DNA of 64,000 nucleotides from Portunus trituberculatus (lineage: Eukaryota > Arthropoda > Malacostraca > Decapoda > Portunidae). The DNA is taken from positions 29,589,883-29,653,882 of the forward strand of contig NC_059304.1 in the NCBI RefSeq assembly GCF_017591435.1. Reading direction: 5' to 3'. This document shows positions 52,106 through 63,431 of this stretch, in pieces. Every line of letters starts with the position of its first letter. The stretch's first letter is position 1. The notes beneath the pieces were generated by a model, which saw only the letters and a list, made by a program, of their open reading frames with translations, had not been told where the DNA came from and did not search any database. The position numbers were made by a program, and so were the translations under genes.

Positions 52106-54366
52106 CTAGGGAGAGCCCCGATGGCCCCTAGAGCGACCACAGACGATTCCTCGAGAGCGAAAGGAACCACTCACCTTAGGAGCAGGAGGGGGCGGAACCG
52201 AAGGAGGCACAACCGGTGCACGGTGTCGGGAACCAGCGGCCCCAGCAACCTTAGCCCTGACACCCTGAGCTGTGGAAGCCAAGCCACGAGCAATCTGGGA
52301 AATGAGTGACCGTTGCGAGGACTTAAGCTCCCTCTGCTCCACTGCTGCAAGAGTCTGATCATCAAAAAGGTGGGAGCCAATGGGTGAAGACATCAACTGC
52401 CGTCTCTCTCAATCACCGTAAGTATTAGGGACGTTTCTCACCACAGCCTGCCTACGTAACATCGTCATCCTCAAACGGAGCATTTCACAGGGCTGCATAA
52501 TATCTAAATTTGCCCTGGCAAGAGCTCCCAGGCAGTCTAAACCCCTCTAGGGGGCAGCACTGGAAAGGCCAGCAAGGGCCCCCAGAACCTGATCTGTCCA
52601 GGAAGAGATATCAACCAGAGTACTCAAAATACTCTCTAACTGAGTAGCCATACACCATGGAATACTCACAGACAGATCCTTACTCTCCACCAAATGAAGC
52701 AGCTCATCATTGAGAGGAGGGGCCCTACAGGAATCTCCTTCTGGAGTGTACCACCTCTCCGCCCTTGAAGCCCATCTCCTGGGCAAGGCGAACTTGGCAG
52801 ACGCTGGATTAGAGATCCCCAGGGAACAGTCCAGCTGTTCCCTGTGAACCTCCAGAGCCAGAGGAGAACGAGGCAGCACCAAGGGAGTGGGAATAGGGCC
52901 AGGCCGTGAAGTCCCAGAGGTGCGCTCGACCCCAATCTGAAGAGTGGAAGCAAGAGAAGAGGGCATGGGGAGACCCAAGGACTTTCTCACTGAGGTAGTA
53001 AGCTCATGAAAGGAGGACGCACCTTCCTCATCTGGAGTGCCAGCCTCCCCCGAGGGAACTTCATCAAAAATCTCATCCACCTCTTCAGAAAACGAAGGCC
53101 AGCTTGTGGCAACAGCCTGATTAACTACTGCACCACCAGGGTCCACGCCCACATCAACTGGCCAGGGCCAGACCTGCGAGGGCATTGACCCCTGCAGCCA
53201 ATCAACATGAGGCAGGCCCATGGATGACACACCCGCCGAGCCTGCAAAATTGCCATCACCGGCAACCCACCAGGGAGTGGTGCTGCATGAAGTTCCGTTT
53301 CTCTGCCACCAACAAGGCCCAAAGAGGAGACTGGCCCGGCTGGACCTGGCTCCCCACAAACCCCCGAAGCCTTACCAGAGAGAGGAACAGCACGTAGACT
53401 CAATCCACCAACCCCAGGACTGGCCACGGAAGAAACAGGATCAGCAGGAGCCTGCAAACCACTTAATCCTGGAGCCACACTGGGGAGCGAGACTGCACGC
53501 AAGCTCATTCCACCGAGACCTGAAAACTCCCTGGAAGCACTTGCCACAGTGGGAGTCTGTACCATACTCACTGCTGGGGCCACGGTAGGGAGCGGGGCCG
53601 CACTGAAGCTCACACCCCTGAAGCCAGAAAAGTCCGCGGAAGAGCCTGAAACAATGGAGGACTGGACCCACCTCCCTCCCAAAGCCAGACTAGGGAGAAG
53701 GATCGCAAATACGCTATCTCCACTGAGCCCCGAAAACTCCATGGAAGGGCCAGGAACAGCGGGAGAAAGCACGCCACTCGCTATCGGTGGCGGGACAGAG
53801 AGGGCCGCTCCCAAACTCACTCCCCCAACTGCCAACTCCGGGGCAGGGCTTGGAACAGGGAGCCTGCTCCCCAATCACTCCCGGAGCCAAACCAGGGAGA
53901 GAGGACACACTGAGACTCGCTCCACTACTACCAGCAGCCACCACCGAAGGGCCTGAGCCGGAGGGAGACCGGGGCCCCCATACATCTGGCACCAACCTGG
54001 GAAGCAGACACACACTCCGTCTGCCAACCCTGAAAACGCGGAACCGGAGGCAAGGGGCAACAAAACCGCTGACAACTGGCTAATAGAAGCCTTCATAGCA
54101 GCCAGATCAGTCTCTACAGCAACAAACCTGCTGTCCCAAGGGGCCTCAGAAGCTGGCTCCTGCCGGAGAGAATGCTTCTCACTGGAACCGCCAGACGACT
54201 TGGCCTGCTTCTTCTCCTTAGCAGAATGCTTCTCAGCATCCTTCACATATGCTTGGAACTGGAGAAAGGAGAGGTGGGAACACTCACTACACTGGTCTTC
54301 GGCTGAACACATGGCGGGCCGACAAGACACACAGCGAGAATACGGCTCTAAAGTCCCACCCGGCAA
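52106..54366 (-). pseudogene. DIRS-2 ORF1 (gag-like), frameshifted
   Basis: Begins near 54366 (PGGTLEPYSRCVSCRPAMCS) with paired Cys (CVSC, CSAEDQCSEC) in the first 30 residues, possibly a small zinc ribbon, followed by a Lys/Ser-rich segment (KHSAKEKKQAKSSGGSSEKH). A low-complexity Gly/Ser/Pro/Val part holds 35-residue repeats. Then an acidic stretch (FSEEVDEIFDEVPSGEA), LEVHREQLDCSLGISNPASA and LPRRWASRAERWYTPEGDSC, as in DIRS gag-like proteins. It ends with a Pro-rich, Arg-rich tail near 52106. Frame changes near 53990, 53870, 53250, 52545 and 52430. Confidence 0.72.
53330..53960 (-). repeat. 105-bp tandem repeats coding 35-residue units
   Basis: In the gag-like frame, units start at FSGLSGDSVFAILLP, FSGFRGVSFSAAPLP, FSGLGGMSLRAVSLP and SPGVGGLSLRAVPLS at exactly 35-residue spacing. 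A less conserved unit lies before and after, and another in the upstream frame (SSGASLSVSSLPGLAPGV). At least six units. Confidence 0.82.
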
Positions 54367-54398
54367 CCACCTCTTGCATCAAGCACAACTCCAAGCAG

Positions 54399-54606
54399 CC
54401 ATGGCAACTCAGGGAGAAGTAGAAAAGGAAGCGGGCACAAAAGAAAGGCAGGAAGAAGCGAGAAGAGGCGCAGGTGAACACCGTGCTGAGCACAGAAAAG
54501 ATCCATGGCAACTCAGGGAGAAGTAGAAAAGGAAGCGGGCACAAAAGAAAGGCAGGAAGAAGCGAGAAGAGGCGCAGGTGAACACCGTGCCGAGCACAGA
54601 AAAGAT
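54399..54606. repeat. 104-bp tandem duplication
   Basis: 54399-54502 and 54503-54606 both begin CCATGGCAACTCAGGGAGAA and end CAGAAAAGAT. They are nearly identical; the visible change is GTGCTGAGC versus GTGCCGAGC. It lies between the 5' ITR and ORF1 of DIRS-2. Confidence 0.93.
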
Positions 54607-54790
54607 CTGAGATATGGTTGGCCAGCTGGCCTGGTGGTTCCCGGTGTGCATGCACAGAGAGGTGACGTGGAACTTCTATAGGCACGATCTCTATATATAG
54701 AGGTGCTGGTTGATTTTCTGTGCTGAGTGTGGGAAATAATGGCATATAGGCATATGTAATTACATATCGGTAATTAGTATATGTAGCAAC
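54607..54790 (-). repeat. DIRS-2 inverted terminal repeat (5' side)
   Basis: Outer end TATGTAGCAAC at 54790. Inner blocks match the complement of 44669-44860 (for example CTGTGCTGAGTGTGGG and ACTTCTATAGGCACGATCTC). Probably contains the promoter, as DIRS ITRs do. Confidence 0.84.
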
Positions 54791-55624
54791 AACTGTATTT
54801 TCCAATATCCTTCACACACTGCCTCATCCTAATCTTCTTTTATATGTCCTCTTGTCCTTCTAGCTTCTTCTGTCACCAGCACCAGGTCTTCCTTACCTAT
54901 TTTTTTCAATGCCATTTACTATTCCTCATTCTCTTCTATTTCATAAGCTTGGCAGTCCCATTTCCTTCAGCCTTTCTTCATATGTTAGGTCCATTAATTC
55001 CAGCACCATCTTTGTAGCTATCTTTTGGAATGGATATCTTTTTTAGAGCTTGGTGGCCAAACCATACATCATCTGCCTAAAATTGCAGCAACTCAATATA
55101 CAGGCATCAGAATAGCCATAGCCATACATCTCCAATGGAACACCTCCAAAAACAGCCCATGTAGTTAAAAAACAGTGCACATCTTCGAAGGACTAAAGAA
55201 CTGCTGTTTTTGAGGAATAAAGGGTTGTTCATCCTCAGCATAAACAAAGGATGAAAAACAGTGGCCTCATTAAGGAATAAATCTTCAAACTCCTCCATCT
55301 TGCTACTATGTTTATATCTTGACTACACTGTTCACTCCCTCAACTGACATGTATGATAAATTCTCCCAGGAATTAAGATCACGATTATCTTCTTTTTCTT
55401 CTTATACTTTAATTATTTCTTCATTTAACATTTTATATGTCCATCTTGATCTTTTTATCTTGTTTCTCATTTCCATTACATGATATATTATTACATTACT
55501 ATATCCATCTCATTACTTGCTCCAATCCAAGATTTTATTGAGATTCTCTAGTAAAATTTCAGTAATTGTTATTTCTTATGTCTGTATTTTGTTTCATCTG
55601 CACATAGATTCATGTAACTCTTTA
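54791..55624 (-). pseudogene. LINE family A, copy 6, proximal segment
   Basis: Continues the copy interrupted at 42803: antisense of the C-terminal domain (ggatattggaaaatacag region), then decayed RT down to SADE-like remnants near 55600 where the palm motif should be. Stops throughout. The Ty3/gypsy remnant starts at about 55625 and no further family-A sequence is seen beyond it. Confidence 0.72.
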
Positions 55625-55739
55625 GCGTACCAAACATAGTTTGAGCTGCTCGCCCAATGACAGGGCTGGAGCGCTCAGGACAAAGCGCTACAGCCAGTAG
55701 CCAGTCTACATGCGCCGGTGCTAGAGATCCTGGCACACA

Positions 55740-56960
55740 TGATGGAGGGCCAGGGAGCATCGTGCACTACAGTTACTGAGGTGCGAAGGAGGCATTTTGG
55801 CAGCATATTCCAGGCTGAGGATTATCAGGAGTAGCTGAAAGGCTGAATGCATTAGCTAGGTGAGTCACTACCACAGCTGGCATAGTCTGTGGTTTTGCTG
55901 GTGAGGCATGCATACCCAGTGGCCCCATAAAAGATGGTGATGGTGCTTTCCTGCGATGCGATGCCTTCATAGATGCACTGGGGAACCAGCAGGTGCAGAT
56001 CTATATGAAGCAGACACACCCAGTGGATGTGCAGCAGGATCTAGCAAAGGCCATGGAGTTCAAGGTTTTCCTATATACTGCAAGTGCATCCAGCACCGCC
56101 CAAATGACCCATAGCCACTAACACCGCCACCCCAGTCACACAGCGGTGCCACCTACCTGCTTACCATACCCCAGTACAACAGAGGAGAAGATCAGCTCAG
56201 ATGAGTTCAGTGGCATGGCCACTATTGTAGTGACTGCCAGGATGAGAGGAGAACGTGTTCTTTGGAGGATGTACATACACATTCTCTTGTTAGGACCAAC
56301 TGTGAGAACTGTGGACAGCAAGGCTATAGCCATGCTACCTGCCAGCAGCTATGAAATGTGGTGATGGTGAGGGGAAACATGGCCAGGCTGGAAGTACAGG
56401 CCATTCCCCAGCGAGACTTTCCAGGGCCCTTCCTGTGTAAAGTGCCATTGTGCAGCTGTGCCAGCTAACCAAGTGTCAGATGCAGTGGATGGTTGCCCGT
56501 GTCTCCTGGTGGTGGACACTGGTGTGGCAAAGACCTTTGTCAGGAGGAGGTGGTGGCAGCTCAACACCTCCCTGTGTTAGAAACACAGTTGTGTGGTGTG
56601 ACTGGCCACTGTATGATGCTATGTCTTCCCATGATGTCCAAGATTGCAGTGGGTAGAATCAAAGAAGAGCTACCATCTGTTTGTTGGGGCTGGATTTCCT
56701 GGTACAGAGTGTAGCATGTGTAGACCTCGGAAGGATGGATATGAAGTTATGTGGGGAAACCATACCGCTGATCCTTGAGGATGCTGCTGGACAGATGGAG
56801 AGCGCCGTGGCCGGTTCAGATGTCGAGGATGAGTGACTGAAGCTGCACTGCTGGGTCATAAAGGAAGATGAGGGTGCAGATGTCACTGTAGCAGCACGTG
56901 GATGCAAAGCAGCAGTGAGTAACAGTGGGGTTAGAGAGGAAGGAGCCAGAAGCACTGCTT
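55740..56960 (+). pseudogene. Ty3/gypsy gag and protease remnant
   Basis: Gag pieces include FGSIFQAEDYQE (about 55797), CDAFIDALGNQQVQIYMKQT (about 55957) and QDLAKAMEFKVFLYTAS (about 56038). One zinc knuckle reads CENCGQQGYSHATC (about 56298-56340), with tyrosine where the ligand histidine is expected. The protease active site is VVDTGVAKTFV near 56510. Frameshifts separate all parts. Confidence 0.68.
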
Positions 56961-57039
56961 TCTCATGTTGTAGATTTAGCAGCCAGAAGTGCTGTCAAGT
57001 TGACTCCCAGGCAGATGAAAGATATGAAGAAGCTGCTGA

Positions 57040-58241
57040 TGGATTTTGAAAATGTGTTTAGCCGAGATGTCCATGATCTTGACTACACATCGCTGATTTA
57101 GCACTCTATCAACACCACTGACAGTCCGCCAATCAAGCAGCCTCATCATTGTGTACTGGCTAAGAGGGACAAGATGCAGCACATGGTGAAAAAGATGGCA
57201 GCACAGGGAATTGTGTAGCGCTCAGACAGCCCATGGTCGTCACCAGTAGTCTTGGTGAGTAAGAAAGACAGCATCAGGCACTTCTGTGTAGATTACAGAG
57301 TGCTGAACAATGTCATGGTGAAAGATTCCTACCCCCTGACCCTTGTTCAGGACTGATGAAATTCTAAACACTCTGGCTGACATGCAGTGGCTGTCTATCT
57401 TGGATCTGATCAAATCCAGGTATCAGCAGGTGATGATGATGGAGGCAGACAAGCAGAAGGCAGCATTCTCCTTCAGGCAGGGATTGTGGCAGTTCCAGAT
57501 GATGTCATTTGGGTTGTGCAACACCTCAGGGCACTTTGAATGGTTGATGGAGAATGTGCTGGCAGAGTTGCAGTGGAAGGCAGCTTTAGTCTACCTCGAT
57601 GATGTCTTTATGTTTTTTGCAAAGACATTCGAGGAGCTGAGATATCTGGAGGTGGTAATGCATTGTCTGCAGGAGGCAAACCTGAAACTGAACCCAAAGA
57701 AATGCACTTTCTTCCAGCACGAAGTGTCGTTCCTCAGGCATATTGTGGGGCAAGGAGGTTTGCATACAATTCACTCAAGGTATCAGCGGTGGATGTAAGA
57801 AGTTTCCTTGGCCTATGCAGCTACTACAAGAGGTTTGTGGAAGACTTCACCACTTTTGCTGAACCTTTGCACCAGCTGTCAAGAGACAATGCCTGCTTTA
57901 CCTGGGATGAAGCATGCCAGGATGCTTTTGATGGCCTGAAGGTGGCTCTGACATGTTCTCTGATGTTACCATTTCCTGGTCCCAATCTTCCCTTCCTTCT
58001 TAACACAGATGCCAGTGCAGAGGGCATTGGGGCAGTGTTATCTCAGGTAAAGAAAGGTAAGGAGCATGCCCTGGCTTATTACAGTTATAAATTCAACAGG
58101 CCTGAGCGGAACTACTGTGTTACCTGGAAAGAGTTGCTGGTGATTGTGTGGAGTCTGGCCAACTTCCACTCCTACCTGCACGGGGCTAAGTTTGTCATCA
58201 GGACTGACCATGTGGTGCTGAGATGGCTGAAGATTTTGTAA
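57040..58241 (+). pseudogene. Ty3/gypsy reverse transcriptase and RNase H
   Basis: LLMDFENVFSRDVHDLDYTS (about 57036) and SPWSSPVVLVSKKDSIRHFC (about 57228) lead to the open block 57343-57798: MQWLSILDLIKSRYQQVMM, SFRQGLWQFQMMSFGLCNT and LVYLDDVFMFF at about 57588-57620 with both catalytic Asp. RNase H is 57790-58241: SFLGLCSYYKRFVEDF, PFLLNTDASAEGIGAVLSQV, YSYKFNRPERNYCVTWKELL and TDHVVLRWLK. Several stops and two frameshifts. Confidence 0.85.
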
Positions 58242-58289
58242 ACCCAGAACAACTGTGGAGATGGCTAAGTTACCTGGAGGAGTACAACT

Positions 58290-59260
58290 ACTGAATGGTA
58301 CATCACCCAGGACATAACCATGGCAATGCTGACAGTTTCAGCCACCAGCTGTGTGAGGTGGGGTGCTTTCACTGCTCACGGTGCCACACATGTACTGCCA
58401 AGAAAAGACCGCAGCAGTGCACACAAGCCCCACTTCAGTTGTACCAGGCCAGTGCACTAATGGAGCAAGTGGCAGCAGATATTGCTAGGCCAGTGCCATG
58501 TACACCCCAAGGCAACTTACATCATGATGGTCATGGACCACTTTTCTAAGTGACCAGAGGCATATGGGATTCTGGACCACAAAGCAAAGACTGTAGCTGG
58601 GAGTACTGGTGAGGGAGTTTTTCACCAGATTTAGTATTCCAGGAGAGCTGCATTCGGACCAGGACCGGGAGTTCAAGTCCAGGCTGTTCTGGCAGTGCTG
58701 TGAGCGGCTGGAAGTCTACAAGATGCACACCACCACGGTGTTGAAATGCTCCACCATGCAATGGCATGCTGGAACATTTCAACAGGACACTGGCAGAAGA
58801 ATTGGCCAAGTACTGCAGCTCTGACCAGCAAAACTGGGACCTTTGGCTGCCATTCACCCTGATGGTGTGCCAGTCTGCACAACAGGAAGCTACAGGTTAT
58901 ACTCTGGCATGGATGATGTTTGGCCAGATGTGGCACCTCTGGATCTGGCCATTGGATGACCATCAGGGAAAAGTTGCCACAGACAGCGCCAGAGTTTGTG
59001 GTGATGTTACAGCAGAGGATGGACACCGCTCGGTAGCGGGTGTTGGGCAATCTAAGTTTGGCAGGGCAAGCTATGTCTCGCTGGTATTAGTAATGTGCCA
59101 GGGACACACAGTATGCAGTGGGGGACTGCATCTGGCTCTACAATCCCCAGAAAAAGTGAAGGCTCACCCCAAAGCTGCAGAATTACTGAGATCCTGCAAT
59201 GGTACTAGGAGACAGCCCCGCATTGTCCACATTAATTGACTGTGGGCTGCTGTTGAGCAA
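58290..59260 (+). pseudogene. Ty3/gypsy integrase remnant
   Basis: The zinc-binding region ends CFHCSRCHTCTAKK (about 58366), part of the HHCC domain. The catalytic core is broken: HHDGHGPLF (58520s, DDE first Asp region), FFTRFSIPGELHSDQDREFK (about 58618-58675, second Asp) and a remnant of the ALEHFNRTLAEELAKYC segment (58766 onward) near the catalytic Glu, then WDLWLPFTLMVCQSAQQEAT. Frameshifts throughout. Confidence 0.75.
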
Positions 59261-59400
59261 GGCCGCTTCACATGGGGCCGACAAGGACCAATGATGTCAC
59301 CAGTGAGGGGAGTGGTGGTGAGGAGAATGAATCATGGACAGATGCTAAAGAATGTGCCACAAGTACTAGAGAGAACACACATCTATAGCATAAACACATC

Positions 59401-60119
59401 TATAGCATAAACACCTTTATAGTAAAAATTAAGGTTATAACCATGCATTGTTTTTTTTTTTATATCATCTCTATCCCTGAGACAAAAATTTACTGTTATT
59501 ACTCAAGTGATAACTCAAAGTTAGTATGATATTTTCTTTCCTTTTAGGCTAGGAAGTAGACTACAAGAAACCATGAACATATGAAGCCCCGTAAATGGGT
59601 TCATTTTGAAAATCTTGAAAAAACATCTGATAATGAGATTGTCTATTGCATAAATGTTTTTGGAATCACAGATGCCTAACAAAGACCTAACTAATGGACA
59701 GTAGCCACCCTGATGAGCTATTTTTACTCTAAAGGCATACCATGCTCAGGATATAGTAAGACACAGTTTTAGGACACAGTGATGGAGGCACTGCAGCACC
59801 CTTGGGATATTTCAGTTTCAGCCACAATTTTTTTTTTTTTTTTTTTTTTTCTCAATAACAAAAATAGCTATACACTTTCCCTGTGAAGGATTAATATCTG
59901 CAGAGGCGAGGAGATATGCATGTTAAGGTTTTGTGCTGTATTAAAGTCTCTAAAAATCAAAGAGCTTGGTACATAAGGCAATTGTATTTCCCTCTATATA
60001 AACTATGTTAGTTGTATAAACTCAAGTAATTACTAAGAAATACAATAGTAAAGTAACAACAGAAAAATACTGTAAAAAGTAAAAGCATAGTAAATTAATA
60101 AATACACCATAAAATAGTA
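59401..60119. other. Non-coding; no recognised element
   Basis: AT-rich with a T-run at about 59449-59462 and T26-27 at about 59827-59853. I see no gene, terminal repeat or family match here. Confidence 0.6.
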
Positions 60120-62165
60120 TTATTTCTTTTTATGTAAGAGGGAGAATTGCCAGAGGCAAAAAAACATTAAAAAAAAAAAGGCCAACTGGAATTGCAAATT
60201 CCCTAAAAGATATGAAAGAATTAGTCAAAAGAGTGGGACAAATGTCTTGACACCTCTTTCTTAAAACAAGTTAAGTCATAGGAAGATGGAGATACAAAAG
60301 TAGGTAGGGAGTTCCAGAGTTTACCAGTGAAAGGTATGAATGATTTAGAGTACTGGTTAACTCTTGTATTAGAGTTGGACAGAATAGGGATGAGAGGAAG
60401 AAAGCCTTGTGCAGCGAGGCTGCAAGAGGAGAGGAGGCATGCAATTAGCAAGATCAGTAGAACAGTTAACATGAAAATAACAATAAAAGATAGAAAGAGA
60501 TGCAACCTTTCAGTGGTGAGAAGGAGGCTGAAAACAGTCAGTCAGAAGAGGGGAGTTGATGAGACAAAAAGATTTTGATTGCACCCTATCTAATAAAGCT
60601 GTATGAGTGGAAACTCCCAAAACATGTGAAGAGTACTCCATAGAAGGACGGATAAGGCCCTTGTACAGAGTTAGCAGTTGGAGGGGGTGAGAAAAACTGG
60701 CAGAGAAGCTGCAAAATGCCTAACTTCATAGAAGCTGTTTTAGCAAGAGATGAGATGTGTGTGAAGTTTCCAGTTAAGATTATGAGTAAAGAACAGATCA
60801 AGGATATTTAGTGTGGAAGAGGGAGACAGTTGAGTGTCATTGAAGAAGAGGGGATAGCTGTCTGGAAGGTTGTGTTGAGTTGATAGATGAAGGAATTGAG
60901 TTTTTGAGGTATTGAAAACTACTAAGTTTTCTGTGCCCCAATCAGAAATCTTAAGAGAGATCAGAAGTCAGGCATTCTGTGGTGTCCCTGCGTGATCTGT
61001 TGACTTCCTGAAGGGTTGGTCGTCTCTGAAAAGACATGGAAAGATGTAGGGTGGTATCATCAGCGTAGGAGTGGATAAGGCAAGAAGTTTGGTTAAGATC
61101 ATTAATGAATAATAGAGAGTGGGTGAAAGGACAGAACCCTGAGGAACACCAGTTAATAGATTTAGGAGAAGAACAGTGACTGTCTACCAAGGCTGCAATA
61201 GAACAATTGGGAAGGAAACTTGAGATAAAGTTGCAGAGAGAAGGATAGAAACTGTAAGAGGGCAGTTTGGAAATCTATCAAAAGCTATTAAAAGCTTTTG
61301 ATATGTCTAACGTGACAGCAAAAGTTTCACCGAAATCTCTAAAAGAAGATGACCAAGACTCAGTAAGGAATGCCAGAAGATCACCAGTAGAGCCACATTG
61401 ATGGAAGTCATACTGGCAATCAGAGAGAATCTTCCCATTGAGGATAGATTCAAAACCTTAGACAATCAAAAGATTAAAGCTATAGGGCAGTAGTTTGAGG
61501 GATTAGAACAGTCACCCTTTTTAGGAACAGGCTGAATGCAAGCAAACTTCCAGCAAGACGGAAAGGTAGAAGTCGATAGGCCAGGCAAGGTGCAAGCACG
61601 GAAGCACAGTTTTTGAGAACAATAGGAGGTACCGTGTCAGGTCCATAAGCCTTCCGAGGTTTAGGCCAGCGAGGGCATGGAAAGCATCATTACAAAGAAT
61701 TTTGATTAAAGACATGAAATAGTCAGAGGGAGGAGGAGAGGGAGGGACAAGCCCAGAATCATCTAAGGTGGAGTTTTTAACAAAGGTTTGAGAGAAGAGT
61801 TCAGCTTTAAAGACAGATGAGATAGCAGTGGTGCCATCAGTATGAAATTAAGGAGAGAAAGATGAAGAAGTAAAGTTATTGGAGATGTTTTTGGCCAGAT
61901 GCCAGAAGTCACGAGGGGAGTTAGAGTTTGAAAGATTTGACATTTTCTGTTTATGAAGGAGTGTTTGGCAAGTTGAAGAACAGACTTGGCATGATTCCAG
62001 GCAGAAATATAAAGTGCATGAGATTCAGGAGATGGAAGGTTCAAGGACCTTTTGTGGGCAACCTCTCTATCACATATAACACCCAAGGTTTAGAAGGTTT
62101 AGGTTGAGAAAAAGAATGAGGAATGTACGCCTCCATGCCAGACACTATCACCTCCGTTATGAGTT
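60120..62165 (-). mobile_element. Jockey-like LINE (family B), copy 2
   Basis: Minus-strand copy with an A/T-rich 3' tail near 60160-60185. It extends further 5' than copy 1, into the endonuclease-RT linker (VIVSGMEAYIPHSFSQPKPS near 62150-62095). It is more decayed than copy 1, with internal deletions, for example between 61280 and 61300 and near 61430. Confidence 0.8.
60221..62160 (-). pseudogene. LINE-B reverse transcriptase, decayed
   Basis: Fragments in order: CDREVAHKRSLNLPSPESHA (about 62070), NISNNFTSSSFSP (about 61880), YFMSLIKILCNDAFHALAGL (about 61710), YADDTTLHLSMSFQ (about 61060), SLAKTASMKLGILQ (about 60745) and QYSKSFIPFTGKLWNSLPTF (about 60350-60290). Catalytic YADD is kept in its own short frame. 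Too many breaks to encode a protein. Confidence 0.75.
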
Positions 62166-62564
62166 CAGCATAACGTACGTGATATATCTGAGGGTGCGCA
62201 CACTGCATCATGGCTGCATTCTGCTAAAATTGTCTTTTTTCCCAAACACTGTAAGAGATCTTTCAGAATGCAGGTCATATAAGATACAATAACTTAATAG
62301 ACTTCCATCATTATTACAAAGAAGTATGATTCACTTATACCAGGATAGGTACTAATGCACCCTGCTAACAATAACATAATTATTTCATGTAAATGAAACT
62401 AATTATGATTAGTTTACCATAAAAGTTAACTACCATCAGCCATTTTGTGTTGTTTGTTATCTTCGAAAAAAAAAAATAAATAATAATTTGCATGGGTTTA
62501 TTTCATAATGCACATACCTAGTATAAAAAAATCACATACTATTATCATTCTTAATTTGATTCAG

Positions 62565-62565
<1 letters not shown>
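62166..62565. other. Non-coding AT-rich spacer
   Basis: No gene or repeat structure seen apart from an A-run at 62468-62479. Confidence 0.5.

Positions 62566-62566
<1 letters not shown>

Positions 62567-62629
<63 letters not shown>
62567..62629. repeat. (GA)n microsatellite
   Basis: About 31 GA units in an uninterrupted run. Confidence 0.95.
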
Positions 62630-62632
<3 letters not shown>

Positions 62633-63010
62633 AGCCAGATACAGTGCTGTGGCCATTTTCTATTGTCCAGAGTGAAGAGGTTAAGGAAGGTAAAAAAGTT
62701 ATTAGAAAACCATTAATTTTTGTCTTTAGGAAATCACTAGACTTGGGCAAGGTACTGGTAATGTGGAGGCAAGGAAATGTAGTACCATCTTTAATTAATT
62801 ACTTTGGAACCCTGGACCTCGAACACCTCAGACCTCGTAGAATTCAGACTTTGGCCGAAAAATTCAATTAATTATATCACTGGAGGTCAACCAAAAACCA
62901 GACCTCAACCAGTCAACACTAACCAACAGAGGTTGAGAAACATCAGTTGTGCGTCTTTGTTTATTATGGCTGAGCATAGTAAAGATGGCTAGGTCAACCA
63001 TTAGTACAGG

Positions 63011-63431
63011 TATTTCTTAACATATGATCATAACTGGTTCCTGAAAACCCTATCATAAAGCACACAATCATACAGTGGACTTAAGAATGAATATAAAAAT
63101 AGTAATGCATTCCAAAATATAATATGTGCCCTCTAAAACCCATAAAAATCATGAAATATCATATCTAAATACAATAATTATATATAGTAATAAAACATGT
63201 TATATAGATAAAATAAACACATGAATAAAGTAAAGAAACTAAAATACAATGGTAACTTGAGATGCGAGTTTAATTCATTCCATGATGGAGCTCATATCTC
63301 AAAAAGCTCGTTACTCATTACAATTTTTCCCATTTTCCCACTGAAATGCATTGAAATGCTATTAATCCATTCCAGCCTCCCAAAAAAGAGCACCCCAATT
63401 TTTTTTATGTGTTTTTAATTAGAAACAGGTA
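63011..63431. repeat. Fragments of Tigger-like MITEs
   Basis: TACAGGTATTTCTTAACATA near 63012 and ACTTGAGATGCGAGTTTAAT near 63248 with a mirrored ATCTCAAAAAGCTCGTTACT resemble termini of TA-flanked pogo/Tigger-derived MITEs, which often spell out hairpin-like paired phrases. No complete element could be delimited. Confidence 0.45.

Larger units (their letters stand above)
42804..54790 (-). mobile_element. DIRS-type retrotransposon DIRS-2, complete with nested insertions
   Basis: The left border is 42804 (AAAATAGTTTTTTAAAG) and the right border 54790 (ending TATGTAGCAAC). Both are fixed by the LINE-A target, which joins as GGAA|AACTGTA with no duplication. On the minus strand: ITR, gag-like ORF, RT/RNase H, tyrosine recombinase, internal complementary region, second ITR. 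Nested inside are a family-B LINE (42825-44668), a Tc1/mariner (44985-48859) and a SINE. Without the two larger insertions it is about 6.3 kb, close to known DIRS sizes. Confidence 0.88.
55625..59400 (+). mobile_element. Ty3/gypsy retrotransposon remnant (gag-pol)
   Basis: Plus-strand order gag, protease, RT, RNase H, integrase, the order that defines Ty3/gypsy elements. All frames are broken. I could not find a pair of LTRs. A short duplication CATCTATAGCATAAACA at about 59379-59412 lies near the right end. Border at 55625 is where LINE-A homology stops. Confidence 0.78.

Noticed and set aside
55625..59400. Infectious retrovirus-like element with an envelope gene
   Set aside because: No envelope frame or LTR pair is visible; the pieces fit a decayed Ty3/gypsy gag-pol only.
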